Part shown: positions 24,771-36,775 of the stretch, in pieces
Layout of the letters: each line of letters opens with the position of its first letter
How positions within the stretch are numbered: the stretch's first letter is position 1
Source of the DNA: Trichopria drosophilae
Lineage: Eukaryota; Arthropoda; Insecta; Hymenoptera; Diapriidae
DNA length: 64,000 bases
Direction: 5' to 3'
NCBI GenBank assembly: GCA_030407085.1
Contig: CM059582.1
Location: 22,395,001 to 22,459,000, forward strand
The notes under the pieces: model-generated
Seen by the model: only the letters and a program-made list of their open reading frames with translations
The model's database searches: none
What the model was told of the DNA's origin: nothing
Program-made: the position numbers and the translations under genes

Positions 24771-24971
24771 CGAGCAATAATCGTGAGCATCCCCCAGTTC
24801 GTTCTTCTTCCTCAGGGAAGCAGCCATCTGCAAAAGAGCTGCTCTGTGATGGCGCGAATTCAAATCTCCAAGCTGCAAGCTCCGCGAAAGATCGTACGCC
24901 CTTGCGGCATACCTTGCACTCTTGTCAGCATCTTGCAGTCGGCAAAAAAGCTCCGACAGACCGACGTACAC
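24771..24971 (-). CDS. RAPSN: rapsyn-like, fourth/fifth TPR exon
   Basis: Encodes residues 154-220 with both borders in phase 0. It starts VYVGLSELFCRLQDADKSAR and includes RHHRAALLQMAASLRKKNELG near its end. This matches rapsyn GSFYAQVKDYEKAL and [21 protein letters not shown]. The second stretch has the small-residue positions (A, A, G) of a TPR helix pair. The acceptor is GCCTACAG before 24971. The donor is TGCTCG|GTATAT after 24771, which has a weak -1 base but a good +3/+4. A GTG at the exon start is not a start codon; it is the first codon after the splice. The stretch AHDYCS|EATRLSLI across the next junction reads like the rapsyn block AMECCEESMKIAL. Confidence 0.95.
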
Positions 24972-25333
24972 CTGTAGGCAATTGCATCCTTCGTTTTATA
25001 CTGACCTCCTTTTCTGCAGATTTTCACAAAGCATTCTTACGTTTCAAATTACATTTATTCCTTTATACCCAGTACTGAACATTTCTTAACAAATTTATTA
25101 TTTAGCTTTTTCTTAAATAAATTGTGAATTTTTTGTTACTTTGGAAAAGCTCGTATTTGATCTTTTGGCAATTAGAAAAATATACTATTATTCAGAGAGT
25201 AATAAAAATAGCGTAGAATATATGATATTTGAACTTGTAGTTAGTTACTAACTTTAATTTCTAGACAACCTAAAATTAAATAGTAGGATTGAATGTTTCT
25301 GTTCATATATTGCAAATCTAAAACTTATACTAA

Positions 25334-26009
25334 CAAGTAACACTACTCAAGCGTAAGCGTGACAAGCCGATTGGACTGCAAGTTGGTATATTTTTAGAAC
25401 TCCGAAAATTAATCGATACGTATTTTTTTATCGACAAAGAAGTGGGTTTAAGAGTTGAAAATGGTCCCTGAATTACTCGAAAATCCCTCAAATGTATAAT
25501 AATATACACGCAGATATTGAGGAGAACTTATTTCCATAAAAATTGTTGTCTGAGGATTTTTTTTTGTTCGCTAATTTTGAATTTGGGGTCATATTTACAA
25601 AACTCAAAATGGCGGCCCAAAATAGCAGATTAAATTTTATAAAGCGTTTTTGTTTTTCATATACACTCCAAAAATCTCTAAACAGTACTGTTTACGAAAA
25701 ACTTTTATAAAATTTGGTCCGCAATTTTCGATGCTCCATTTTGAATATTGAAAATTTTACTTCAGAATCAAAATCAGCGAACCAAAAAAATCATCATACA
25801 GCAACTTTTGTAGAAACGAGTCTTACTTCATATCAGCGTGCATGCTATTATACATTTTAGTGGGTTTCGAGCGATTCAGGGATCAGTTTTAACCCTTAAA
25901 CTTTCTTCTTTACCGATATAAAAAAATACGTATCGAGTATTTTTCGGAGTTCTAAATATATGCCAATTTGCAAACCAATCGTCGTGTCACGCTTGGGTAC
26001 TGTTACTTG
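25334..26009. mobile_element. 676-bp MITE, CAAGTAAC termini, TAA target duplication
   Basis: The left end CAAGTAACACTACTCAAGCG and the right end CGCTTGGGTACTGTTACTTG are inverse, and the arms extend about 170 bp (AGAACTCCGAAAA, ATACGTATTTTTTTATCG). TAA flanks both sides (25331-25333 and 26010-26012), again the TWA target. The interior includes AAACTCAAAATGGCGGCCC. It fills most of the 1.2-kb rapsyn intron. Confidence 0.87.
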
Positions 26010-26197
26010 TAAGTGATATTGCATAAACCACATTTATAATTATTTTTGATGTTCATTTTTAATGGACGTACAGATTTTGAATTTGAAAGAGATTAAAAAT
26101 TATTACAAATTGCCATGCATAACCGTTTCTATCAACAAATGGAAATTGAGCTGTAGAACCTCCCTAGCAAAATGAGTGGAGTGCTGTGCGTACAAAC

Positions 26198-26357
26198 CTG
26201 CAACTCGAGCGAGGGATCTTGAATGGAATGAGCGATCTTGTGAGCTCTCTGAAAAGCTTCCAGCGCTTTGCAAAATCCCGCTAACTCTAAGTGGACTCTT
26301 CCCACAGTTAAGTGAACTAATCCAGCTGTGGCACACTGGTCGCATTCGTTGTAAAGG
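26198..26357 (-). CDS. RAPSN: rapsyn-like, third TPR exon
   Basis: Completes split codon 100 and encodes residues 101-153. The text runs LYNECDQCATAGLVHLTVG and then ALEAFQRAHKIAHSIQDPSL. The second half matches the rapsyn block [20 protein letters not shown], including the alternating A, F, A and AH positions of a TPR. The acceptor is AATTGCAG before 26357 and the donor is TTGCAG|GTTTGT after 26198. The exon ends in phase 0, so the next exon joins directly to read ELQVYVGLSEL, matching ECRVCCSLGSF in vertebrates. The following intron is the shortest visible, at 1.2 kb, and holds a foldback MITE (25334-26009). Confidence 0.95.
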
Positions 26358-26617
26358 CTGCAATTAATACAATACAAAATTTGAGGTTAGAAAATGTCCA
26401 AATTATCTCCAAAGTAAAATGTATATTTAAATAATTCTGGATGTGGGAGCAACATATTTGGATGGACCCCTCGTGTAGTATTTAGTAAAATAAGCATAAT
26501 TTCTGTGGTGATATATATCGGCTTTATTGAGTATTCTTCGTTTTATGCTTTCTAAACTTGTAGTAATGAAAATCTACTCTTTGTAGGGTAAAGAAAGTGA
26601 CTTTACGTTATTTTAAC

Positions 26618-27035
26618 GGGCGCGGGTCGAAAAACCGACAAATCAAAAATCCGACAGGTAAAAAAACCGATAGTCATAAAGGCGACATTAAAAAAACCGA
26701 CAGTAAAAAAGCAGACACATAATAATGAAATAGACACATCGACAGCGGTCAGTCATTTTTTAAAGTGTAGGTTTTGGGTATGGGTCGAAAAACCGACAAA
26801 TAAAAAAGCCAAAAGGTCAAAAAACCGACTGGCATAAAGCCGACAGTAAAAAAACTGATCGTAAAAAAGCCGACACATAAAAAAATAGACACATCGTCAG
26901 GAGGACAGTGATTTTTTTAACTGTCGCCTTTTCGATTGTCGGTTTTTTGACTGTCGGTTTTTTGACCTGTCCGTTTTTCGACTCGCATCCTAGGTTTTTA
27001 TATTGTCGGCTCTTTGATTCGACGGTTTTGACTCC
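26618..27035. repeat. foldback array of AAACCGACA units
   Basis: Short-period array with units such as AAAAAACCGACAGT, AAAAAGCCGACACAT and AAAGGCGACATT, mostly 13-16 bp apart. A larger duplication of about 153 bp is visible (26621 and 26775, each starting GGGTCGAAAAACCGACAAAT). From about 26925 the orientation flips to ACTGTCGGTTTTTTGAC. Similar arrays lie at 2880-3060, 46094-46383 and 55505-55645. Confidence 0.85.
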
Positions 27036-27050
27036 CACCCATTTCAACTT

Positions 27051-27540
27051 TTGCATGTTTCGAGGAAACGTGTTCAAAACGCGATTAAGAAATCAAAACA
27101 AATAGAAATTCCAATTGATATTCCAAGAAGACATCGAAAACTTGTGTACGTATGGTTTGAAAAATTACATTATATTAAACAAAGATTTATCTGCATTCCA
27201 TGCTTTAAACACATTTTACTCAACGGACACCATATAAAACTGTCAACATCAACAATAAAAAGAAGATTGTGAGATGCGAATCTTAACGATCGCATTTCTA
27301 AGAAAAATCCACACATATCAAAGCAAAATATTAGAAAAAATTTACTGTTTGCTAAACACCACCTTAATAATGACGATAAGTGGTAGCATAATATCTTATC
27401 TTCAGATAAATTCAAATTGAAAAGGTTCTCTTCATCTCGAAAAACGTATATGCGAAGGCCACCTAATTAAGAGAATAATTCCAAGTACACATTGAAATCA
27501 AATTTTTGTGCGTATACACGAAATCTTGGAACACTGAACG
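27051..27540 (+). pseudogene. Tc1/mariner-type transposase relic
   Basis: Reading one + frame through stops gives STSTIKRRL, then KNPHISKQNIRKNLLFAKHH, SSDKFKL and KTYMRRPPN, then NSKYTL. These match the Tc1 family order: VSTSTIRRRL (end of the DNA-binding domain), KKPLLS..N...RL.FAK.H, WSDESKF.LF (second catalytic Asp), YV.R.P and .PKYT. In-frame stops lie at 27270 (TGA), 27384 (TAG) and 27468 (TAA), so it is dead. The rest of the catalytic domain is missing or unrecognisable. It abuts the CCGACA array on its left. The family-level call rests on aligned motifs seen by eye. Confidence 0.75.
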
Positions 27541-27750
27541 ATTACAATTGTAAGCAGAATACGCTATAAATAAATTAAGTGTGCTTTATAGTACATTACT
27601 CAACGAGGGAGGTAAAATAAAGAATATCTCAGACTGCGTGTAATTTTTTAGAGAAATGTGCAGTCTGATGCATTCTCTTTTACTTCCCGTGGGAAGTATA
27701 CGATGGCCGGGAGGATAAGCGGCATCTTTCCTCCTGGTGTGAAGAAATAA

Positions 27751-27857
27751 GTATATTACGTATCTAGGGCGGAAACGAAGTCATTCCAGCGAATGTGATG
27801 AGAATTGTGCAGAAGAAGCTGCAATTACTTCGTTTCCGCCGTAGACACGTAATATAC
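27751..27857. repeat. near-perfect 31-bp hairpin, GC-rich
   Basis: The left arm (27751-27781) contains GGGCGGAAACGAAGT and the right arm (27827-27857) contains ACTTCGTTTCCGCC. 29 of 31 positions pair around a 45-nt loop, with GTATATTACG/CGTAATATAC at the base. It lies in a locally GC-rich stretch (about 27680-28030) of an AT-rich intron. It could be a hairpin RNA or a short MITE. Confidence 0.8.
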
Positions 27858-28039
27858 TGCATTGTTTGTATACGCAGACATGGAAAAAGAAAGCCCGGCG
27901 GGCGCAAGATATGCTCGATCACCCTTTGCACATGCGTAGAAGCACAGCTGTGGTGCCCAGTGGTAATCGACGCCTTTCTGACTACTTCACCGACACGTAA
28001 AGACCGTGAATTTGTGCTGGTGAGACAAATAATCAATTT

Positions 28040-31000
28040 CGTTGCTTTCCTGTATCTTCAATGCATTATAAATTAATACGATTAATTTGGTACGATTACT
28101 ATGAAGATTCGTATAATGTAATTGTCAATTTGGTTTTGCTGTATTTACCAAATTCATTATCCTAATTATATGCAATTTTAATTTGTAATAAGTCAGGTTT
28201 CGACGATGGTATACACATTGTTAAAAGAATATTTACTTCAGAAAAAGCCATAGTTTAGAAATTAAAAATAAATTTTAGTGGGAAAAAAATAGAAAAACTT
28301 TGTTAGAAAAAGTGTATCCCAATCTAATATTGTCCTATTTCGGTCCGGAAAAAACATATTTTTTTTGCGTTTTATATGTTCTCCATAAAATTTAAAATTA
28401 AAATTACAAAATTAAAATTTTTATTTGATTTGTATAAAAATTATCAATACAGAAAATGACTCAGACCTACTGCATTCTATTCTTATTTTGAGTTTAGCAA
28501 CGGGTCAGATTATTATTTTAAATTGAACTCATTCACAGAGTTCCACATTATATGATTATGATAAATATATTTTAATTTCATTATTAGCAACTAATTTTCA
28601 TGACGTAAATATATAAGTAGTAAACTGTAAAGCAGTTTATTACTTGGACGTAATTTATAATAATTATGTATGGAATAATTTCAAAAAGGAATTGATTTCA
28701 ATAAATTATATATGTAGTTGCACGTATTCTGGAAACCAAAAACGTTTCGTGGTTGTAAGTGTGTAATCCTTGTCGGTACAAATAAAATGTACAGAAATGC
28801 ATAGAACACAAATCAATGCCACATGACAATGGATGCTCCGCGACTATCGAATCGTCGCGTTTTATCGGACACGAAACATTAGCGAAAACCAAAAACAACG
28901 CGTGTAACGGTGAATTTCAAATTAACTAAAGTTGTTCCGCTTCTATATTTAAATAACGGAAATTTTATATCTTTTCTTTTTAACGTATTGAGAGTTACAG
29001 AAAATTATATAATCAGAAGTGAATTCCAATAAATTATGATATTCCCCAGGTATTATCTAATATTCTGAATACATCATGATTTTGAATATTTTGAATCTCA
29101 TTTATTATCCGAAAAAGATAAAAATGCTGAAAAGTGATAAAAATAAAATGGCCTTTTTTAAACATGAAACAGAAAAGAATTAAAAAAAAATTACATTTCT
29201 TTTGGATACCGAAGTGACCTATTTTAATTTACTCGTATGTACTAAATCGCAGTAACACCAAGCAAATCTGATTTTAAGAAACTGCTTCTATGAAAATCCA
29301 ACAAAATTTCGCTTATTTAAATTCCTGTTTCTGTTCTTGAATTTGATTCAAATCGACAATTTTTTCGTGTAATTAAATATCCGTAAACAATTTTTTATTT
29401 TTAAATCAAATACTAAACGATCTGGAAAAGAATTATAGACAGGTTACAAAAATCTGGTTTTCTGTTCCAATTGCAAGATGCCCATTGAAAAATTATGAAA
29501 TGCGTAGCGTTATCCAGGAAAGTGAAGACGAAAACTTGTGATTGTGAGCAACAAATTCATTTCGAACCATCCACTTTTATTTGGAGAATTATTACTGGAA
29601 TTTCTACTTCTCCTAAATTGATAAAAGCATATTTACTAAAATTAAACGAAATAACTTCATTCCTGGTATTTTGTGGTTTTTGGGGTCCCTGATTACGGAT
29701 TCTGGATGCTCCATTTTGAATTTTTGACCTCAAAAACCACCAGGTACCAACTTGCCGTTAGTAGGCATTTGTGAGCCGCGATTTGGAAATTTAGTTTTCT
29801 ACAATAGTTCTTCTAGCCTAAACATTTTTAAACATTTTAAACCTAAAAATGCTTAATTTTTGTTAAATAAATGGTCGATTTTAATTTTCAATACACCAAT
29901 CGAAAGAGCAGTGTTTGAGCAATAAAAAATCATAATTAAAAAAATTTCTTCACTGCATTTTACTATTAAAAAGTACTGTCGAACTTTATGTTAAATTTAT
30001 GTACATTTGGTCCTTAAAGGATTAATACATTTTTGTGTACAGAACTATCATTTTATACTAAATTCTAAATACCTGCAAATCCTTTTCCGATTATTGGGTA
30101 ATTATAATATTTCTTAAAGGCTATAAGAACCCATTTTAATAGACAAGCACGGAAAAAACACCGCGGTTGTTACAACCTAAGATATAGTTGTCTGGACCAT
30201 ACTATATTGATAATTATGTCCCTTCCATTCTATGATTGCTGTGACCATATCTGTTGAAAGGGTTTCCATATGCAAAGTTCTCTTTACAATAGCAATGGTT
30301 GACCTATTAATATTTTAATTCTCTATATATCTTTGGTTGGTATGTCCAAACTTATTAAACGGGATTATAAAAATTATCGGTATGTGGAAGTGTGCATGAA
30401 CTCGGGCCAACTTTATGGGTTCCAAGTTTCTTAGATAATTACAATTTTCTAAGAATAATTTAAATTTCTAATTAAAAAAATCCATTTCTAAATTGTTAGT
30501 AAAAATAAGTTTGGTATGGCATTGTTAACAGACACATTTCGTAGAATAATATGTTTCAAGTGTATAAGAAATCCTCCATGTCAATATTATTCTTTAGTTG
30601 AAAATTGATGGACATTACCTGGTAAAAAATAGATTAAACTATGGTGGACAAAAATTGACTCTTTTACATGTTTAGGTATTTCAAAATTGAATTCAATATA
30701 TAGAGGTAAAAAAAGAAAACTTATTATCAGAGAAAGACAAATGGGAGATGAAAGATATTTAAAAACCAAAAAAAGCTGTCGAAACAAAAAGTTAATTTAT
30801 ATAGGTTGAATTGTTGATAAAATATTTTATATTTGTGCATTAAACATTTTATTATGTTGTTATACCCAAATACCAACTTAATAAATATAGTTTAAGTGAA
30901 TTATTATATTTGTATATTATTTTCTTATCATTCATTTTTTTCCTGCAGTAAGTTTACAAAAAAATGTGAATGTCACACGTATTTAGTGTTCTTATATACC

Positions 31001-33270
31001 CTATTTTATGAAAAAGGACGTATCATAATTGTGCTATCAATTTTTTTTTAACTTTTACCGAACTTGAATATAAACGAATCTGTGGAATTACTCATATATT
31101 ATCCATTTAGGAAACGCCAATTAATATAAATTTTTAGGTCGCAATATCAAACCTACTAAAAAATACAATTAATTAATATTTAACATTAAAAGCAAACATT
31201 TTTCAATACGAATATTAGGTAAATTGAGATACATTTTTGCTTACACGTTCATTTAATTAGTAACATTCCTATTTCAAATGGTAATTTCTGCTGGAAATTA
31301 TGATTGAAAAAGTTTTGAAGAATGAAGTCGGATATTCTCATCTCACATTGATAACCGATACGATATCAAAGAATTTGGCTGCAAATATTGCATATTCGCA
31401 GCATATTGATATTTATACAGATATATATATATATATATATATATATCCCATGCAATCGATCCCAAATGCTTGGAAATTCTACAATATTTCTACCGGCTCG
31501 CAGACCGTTAGCATATTATAAATATTTCAAATTACTTTCAATAATAGTTCATAACACAACCATCTGATTTTCGTCAGATATTAATTGAGCCTTCGTTTAA
31601 GTACATTAGCATTTATTATGGACGTTTGAAAACTTTTTTTTTTTCACTATTCAATTTTTTTGTATTGTAGTGGAATCTTAATCGGTGCTATTGATATCTT
31701 TAGTTATTGACTACTCGATTCTGAAAACACAAATATGATATAATTTATACTGCACTGAATTTGGTTTTAAAATAATTTAACAAAAATTTAATGTAGATAA
31801 TGAAGGTGTTTCTTTTTCTTTTTACAATTTCTTTTATGCATTTTTATACTCTCCTACATGCCAATATTCTGAGTTTAAAAAATATTTTCAATGTTTTTTA
31901 ATTGTATTTTTTTTTTAAATTCTTTCAAATCGAAAAAGTTGTTTTGTTCCATTATTGGGAAACCTAATTAATTATCCACAAATATAAGTATTTTTAATAG
32001 TGCCAGAAAATTCAGTTTCAACCGAATATAAAGATCCCATACTAGTTCTTTGAAATCATAATTTATTTTCTTTATATTTCTTGCTTGGAAATATGAACGT
32101 TCACGAATATATAAAATGTAAAAATTGTTCAAACATTTTTCGTTGAATTCCTTTACTGTCATTGGTTGAAGGACAAAGCGAAGTTTTCTATATTCAGCAA
32201 AGAAAGTTTCATATGTTATATAAACTCAAAGATTCCGATATTGCAGATTCTGATTTGAAAAATGTACTTATATTATATTGAAAGCATTGCAACTATCTTG
32301 TCAACTTTATTTTCGAATCGCTTGACAAGCGCAACTGTCAATATTATGTCCACAGGCAATGGCGGCGCGTTTTCGGAGCATTAAAATTTTCTGCACACTT
32401 GGTATACAAAAAAGTAAGGTTTTAAAAAATGTTCTACGATTACCGCAGCCGATATTTAACGTTCATGCAACAACATGGGATTTGAAAACATGTTAGTTCC
32501 AGAAAGGATATAAATAGTATTTTATTAATCTTAGGACTAAATTTTTATTAACAAACGTTTTTATACATACGAGAAATAACTTCTCCCGAATTCTTCTCAT
32601 AGAATACAAAATTTTGTCATTGTATCTTTATGTAAATATAGATCTTAACAAAATTGTTTACAATAAATATTTATAAAGAATGGTAATTTAAAATTTAAAA
32701 GAAAATAGGGAGCAGGCTGCTATATAGGTATAGAAAATTTATTTAAAAACTTTAATTTTAATTAAGTATAAAAATTTGACGACTTTCAAGGATTATTTCA
32801 TACCTTGAAGAAGATTAATGCATAATTACTTTATAATTTGAATGTGCAGAGGAATCAACTAGGTTTTCTAAAAAGCCTTCTTATTTATTATTCTAAACTA
32901 TAGATTTAAATAATTCCAAAATAACAACGTCCGGCAGCATAGATGCTGATGTTTATAAGGATGCAAAAATCAACTTTTTGACGACTTTAAAGTTTTGATG
33001 TATGAAGAGATCACTTCTCTTTACTCTTCGATTGATGAAGTTCATTGACGTATTTTTGGGAGATTTAGAAAGCAAATTTATTCTTGTTTAGCGACGTCTA
33101 AGAAGTAGTTACGTTCTCGTAGGTATTTGTAACTAAATGAAGTTCGTTTTGAATTCATTGAAGTGGTTTTCACACTCTTATCAAATACATTGTAATGTAT
33201 TTTTAAAAACAAACAAGAATTAATGTGGTTATAAAATAATAAAGTGATGTAGCGTAATTCGGTTTTAATT
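28040..33270. other. intron sequence with a microsatellite, no gene seen
   Basis: AT-rich part of the 13.2-kb rapsyn intron. It contains (AT)13 at 31421-31446 and a fragment of the dispersed CTGATTACGGATTC/CTCCATTTTGAATTT motif family near 29690-29740. Open frames are short and show no domain. Confidence 0.55.
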
Positions 33271-33276
33271 TACTGT

Positions 33277-33365
33277 AAAAACAAAATGTCTCCAAGTGTC
33301 TCATGTCAAAAGAAAATTGTCTGATACGAAGAGAAAGTGCCTCATTTTCAGACACATTTTGTTTA
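33277..33365. repeat. small palindromic repeat
   Basis: AAAACAAAATGTCTCC at the left is inverted as GACACATTTTGTTT at the right, with GTCTCATG and TGCCTCA inside. About 90 bp; possible MITE. Confidence 0.55.
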
Positions 33366-33369
33366 ATTG

Positions 33370-35255
33370 TCTTAAAATAAGACGCTTTATGGACGACTAT
33401 TTTTAATTTTTAAAAGTAACTTTTATTGACGCTTTATCCTTTAAAACCACATTAAAACAGCAATTAAGGTGCAGAAAACGAGAGTCACATTCGGACCACC
33501 ACTAGGAGACCGGTTACAGATCAGTCTCACACGGACCACTTAATATTTGATATTAGACATTTTTACCGGTAATAAAAAAAAGTATCTACAATCATTAATA
33601 ACTGAAGTCTCGTGAAGCTTAGGAATGAATTACCTTGTTGCCAAAATATAATTGGAGGTTACAATCTTCGAATAAAATAATAAGTAAATAGACGGAATCT
33701 ATGAACATATCGATAATGTTGTGACAGCGCTCCAGTCACACTATTAGAATTCAGCGTCATCTATAAGAAAACGGAAGGGAGTGGGGGTCGGTATAGTATG
33801 ACCGATAAATCTAAAACCGCTTTCTCCTATAATAAATTTATACTTTACGGGATATATTATATTAATAAACTTTTCTATCCAAAACTCATAGATATTTTCT
33901 TTAATAAGAAATGTTACTTGCAGACACTACATTTACTCTTTACGAAAGTATCTTCCCGAATACTTTTGAAATCCATTCATAATTTGCAGATAGATTGTTC
34001 TGTATATCATTCATAGATGAAGTAACTTTCCATAATATTCAGGAAATATAATATACGTAAATATAGTATTTCAATATTTCGTGACCTAAATATTATATTC
34101 GATAAATTTAAAAGGAATGTTGAACAATAGAATTCCACGATTTTTTTGTCGATGATGAAAATGCACTGGCCCAGCTTTGGTTCCCTAATAATTTTTATTT
34201 ATTTTTCAGACTGTGCTTTTTTTAGGCTTTCCGATGTGAGCGAAAAGTGTAACGCGTACAGTTCCCAGGATGTGTATTTCTGAATGCAATACCGCCAGAT
34301 CGTCGGACTAGGTCAATCGCTCGCAGCAGTTGCTGGACCAGTGGCCACGTCTACCTGTGTCTGTGTATGATAGTCAGTTATGAGTGCTCCATTTTCCAAT
34401 TGTTTGCTTTTTACATTAAAACAACAGTAAAGTAATTTAAAATGCCATATACTGTGTTAGCACATGTGATTTTCAAAGGTCCGAATTCAATTCTGCAAAT
34501 GCTCTGTATATTGCCAATTATCGAATGCAAATTCAGCATTAAATGCATTATATGTACGTTTTCCATCATTATTAATTCACTATTTTCTATTCTTCAATTG
34601 AATTTATTAAATTGAAATTAGTACACCTGGATATTATTATGCGAAAGTAATTTAATTTAATAAAAATGTAATTTAATAAAAATGCTCTTTGCTTGCGAAA
34701 TATTTCACGCTCAACGAAGTGCGATGTAATTAATAATATAATATTCCATATGGATGTTTTTTATTTCAATAATTTTTTTCTGAAAATAAGTCACTTTTTT
34801 CCGAACTCAAGTTGTCGTTGAAATTTTCGAGAAAGAAAATTAGAAATATATTGCAAATCTAATTGGAACTAGAGATAACAATTTTGTGACTTTAAAAATT
34901 ATGTAAAAATGGCTTATGACCAAAAATTTGAAAATTGTTTTTTTTTGTAACTTTGACCGACTCGCGTTCAGGCCTAAATTTATTATAATTTAATGCCAAA
35001 TCATCATCATTATTGCGCAACCGAAACTTTTTTTGCAATCAACATACATTCAGAAATCACTAAGTAACACAGTGATATGAGATACTACTAGTACCGATTA
35101 ATTATAAGCCAACTTCTACAAAGTACCAGACACGACTAAACATAGTTTTAACTACCATTGAAGTAACATTAGAAAATTAATAGTAAATTACCACTACATT
35201 TAGTATTGAAATGCTTTCGTATTTCTCTCAGTGCAAGTCTATTTTATCTGTATTT
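33370..35255. other. intron sequence, one GC-richer patch, no gene seen
   Basis: Mostly AT-rich intron. A patch at about 34200-34400 is richer in G+C and CpG (for example GCCAGATCGTCGGACTAGG, CAATCGCTCGCAGCAG) but has no sustained open frame. It could be a regulatory element. Confidence 0.45.
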
Positions 35256-35262
35256 AATATAT

Positions 35263-35683
35263 GGGGCAAAATTTCTCAAGTGTACCATGTTAAAAAATTC
35301 ATTTAACGAGTGTGGATGTTTTCAATCGCTCGTAACTTTGATTCTGTTGCTTTAATCAAAATAGTACATCGGAACTTTTTTGATGATGATTACACGGTCT
35401 TTCAGTTGATTATGATAAATTATTTTGTAAGTCAATGTTTAATTTAAATAACCCTTTTATAGTGAAATTAATAATTAAATCGGCGTTTTCTCCACGTTCC
35501 ACCCATTTTAATGCTTTGAAATTATTTCCAAATGAAAGCTGACAGTTTTTCCTATAAGATTACCAATTTGCAAAGATGCTTTTTTTGTTGTTTTCGAGTA
35601 ATCGTAAAATTAATGATTCGCTGCGTTGCTTCGAGCGAGACTGGGAGGCTGCTACACAAAGGCGCGCGCGACTTTTTTGCCCC
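35263..35683. mobile_element. 421-bp MITE with GGGGCAAAA termini
   Basis: The element starts GGGGCAAAA and ends TTTTGCCCC, flanked by ATATAT on both sides (35257-35262 and 35684-35689). The flank may be a target duplication or part of the terminus. The right part is GC-rich near the end (GGCGCGCGCGAC). Confidence 0.75.
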
Positions 35684-36229
35684 ATATATGATGCGTATAT
35701 TATCCTAATTTAATTCACGTGAATATTATAATTCACACTATCATCCTAAACTTCATTAACACCCAGAATTTATGAGTTCGTCCAATGTACCGTAATGTCC
35801 CCAGAATTCTTTGACGATATTGAAAAATTTGAAAGAATTTCATTCAAAGTGGAAGTATAAACTTTTCATATCTGAAGGTTTTAGAATTGTTTCAGAGTAC
35901 TTCTTAAAAGAATTGAAAAAATTCGGGATTTCTGACTTAGTAAACTCTTTATTTTCCATCTAATCACCATTCATTAGTATTCGTATAATTGAAAAATACT
36001 GCGGTAATATAATATGGTAATAATACATGATAAAAGAGTTAGAAAACAATATTAAGAAATATGATTTCCTGTTACTACCCACAGTGTTGCATTTTCCTAT
36101 GCTAAAGCCGCGATTTCCACAACAATTTTTAAACTTTCCCACGTTAATTATATTTACTGACATCATTTGAATTTCGTTTTAATAATTAAAATTCAATGTT
36201 CATTGCCAAAGTCATAATTTTTTTAGGAT

Positions 36230-36775
36230 TTCAAAATTAAATGCATTTTATCCCTCCGTGTTGGTGATTTCGATAGCTGTCGTCCGATGAATCATAATTT
36301 TAACATCGGAATCGTAATCTACAACCTTAAAAATATATTGTGAAACATTTATATTAAATACAAATGCATCTTTGAACTCGTAACATTCGATTTCAGGCAA
36401 TCACCCGCTCGCCAGAATTGGTCGGCAGCGCGGCGAAAATGAGCTGTAGTAACGGGTAGTTTAGGTGAGACAACATTTTGCGCATAAAGACAAATGCACA
36501 TTTAAGAAAATAATTTTTTACCAGGTCGTATAGCCATGTTTTTTTCGTGAATTAGAAGTTGTAAGCTTCATTTTAAGCTTTCATTGATACTTTTATCATG
36601 TTTCTTTTGAAAGATATACTTCCTCGAACAATTGAGAAAATAACGTTTTTTGCAACTTCATCCCCGTAATACATGTAAACAAGAGCTATTAAAAAATATT
36701 CACTATGGAAGTCGGATTCGGCGACCTTAAATTAAGAAAGATTAGCTATTTTTATATCTGTAACAGTTTTCATTT
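36230..36775. repeat. half copy of the CACTGGTCGACA foldback family
   Basis: Matches 57700-58190 at about 80%: GATAGCTGTCGTCCGATGA, TTTTAACATCGGAATCGTA, CCGCTCGCCAGAATT, GTAGTTTAGGTGAGACAAC and TTTAAGAAAATAATTTTTTA. The other arm and the TACACTGGTC terminus are missing. Confidence 0.8.

Noticed and set aside
24752..25078. + strand open frame of 108 codons
   Set aside because: It is antisense to the rapsyn-like exon 24771-24971 and follows its GC-richer composition.
27764..28076. Overlapping open frames on both strands at 27.8-28.07 kb
   Set aside because: Cysteine/arginine-rich products without a known motif; the region contains a hairpin, and composition explains the openness.
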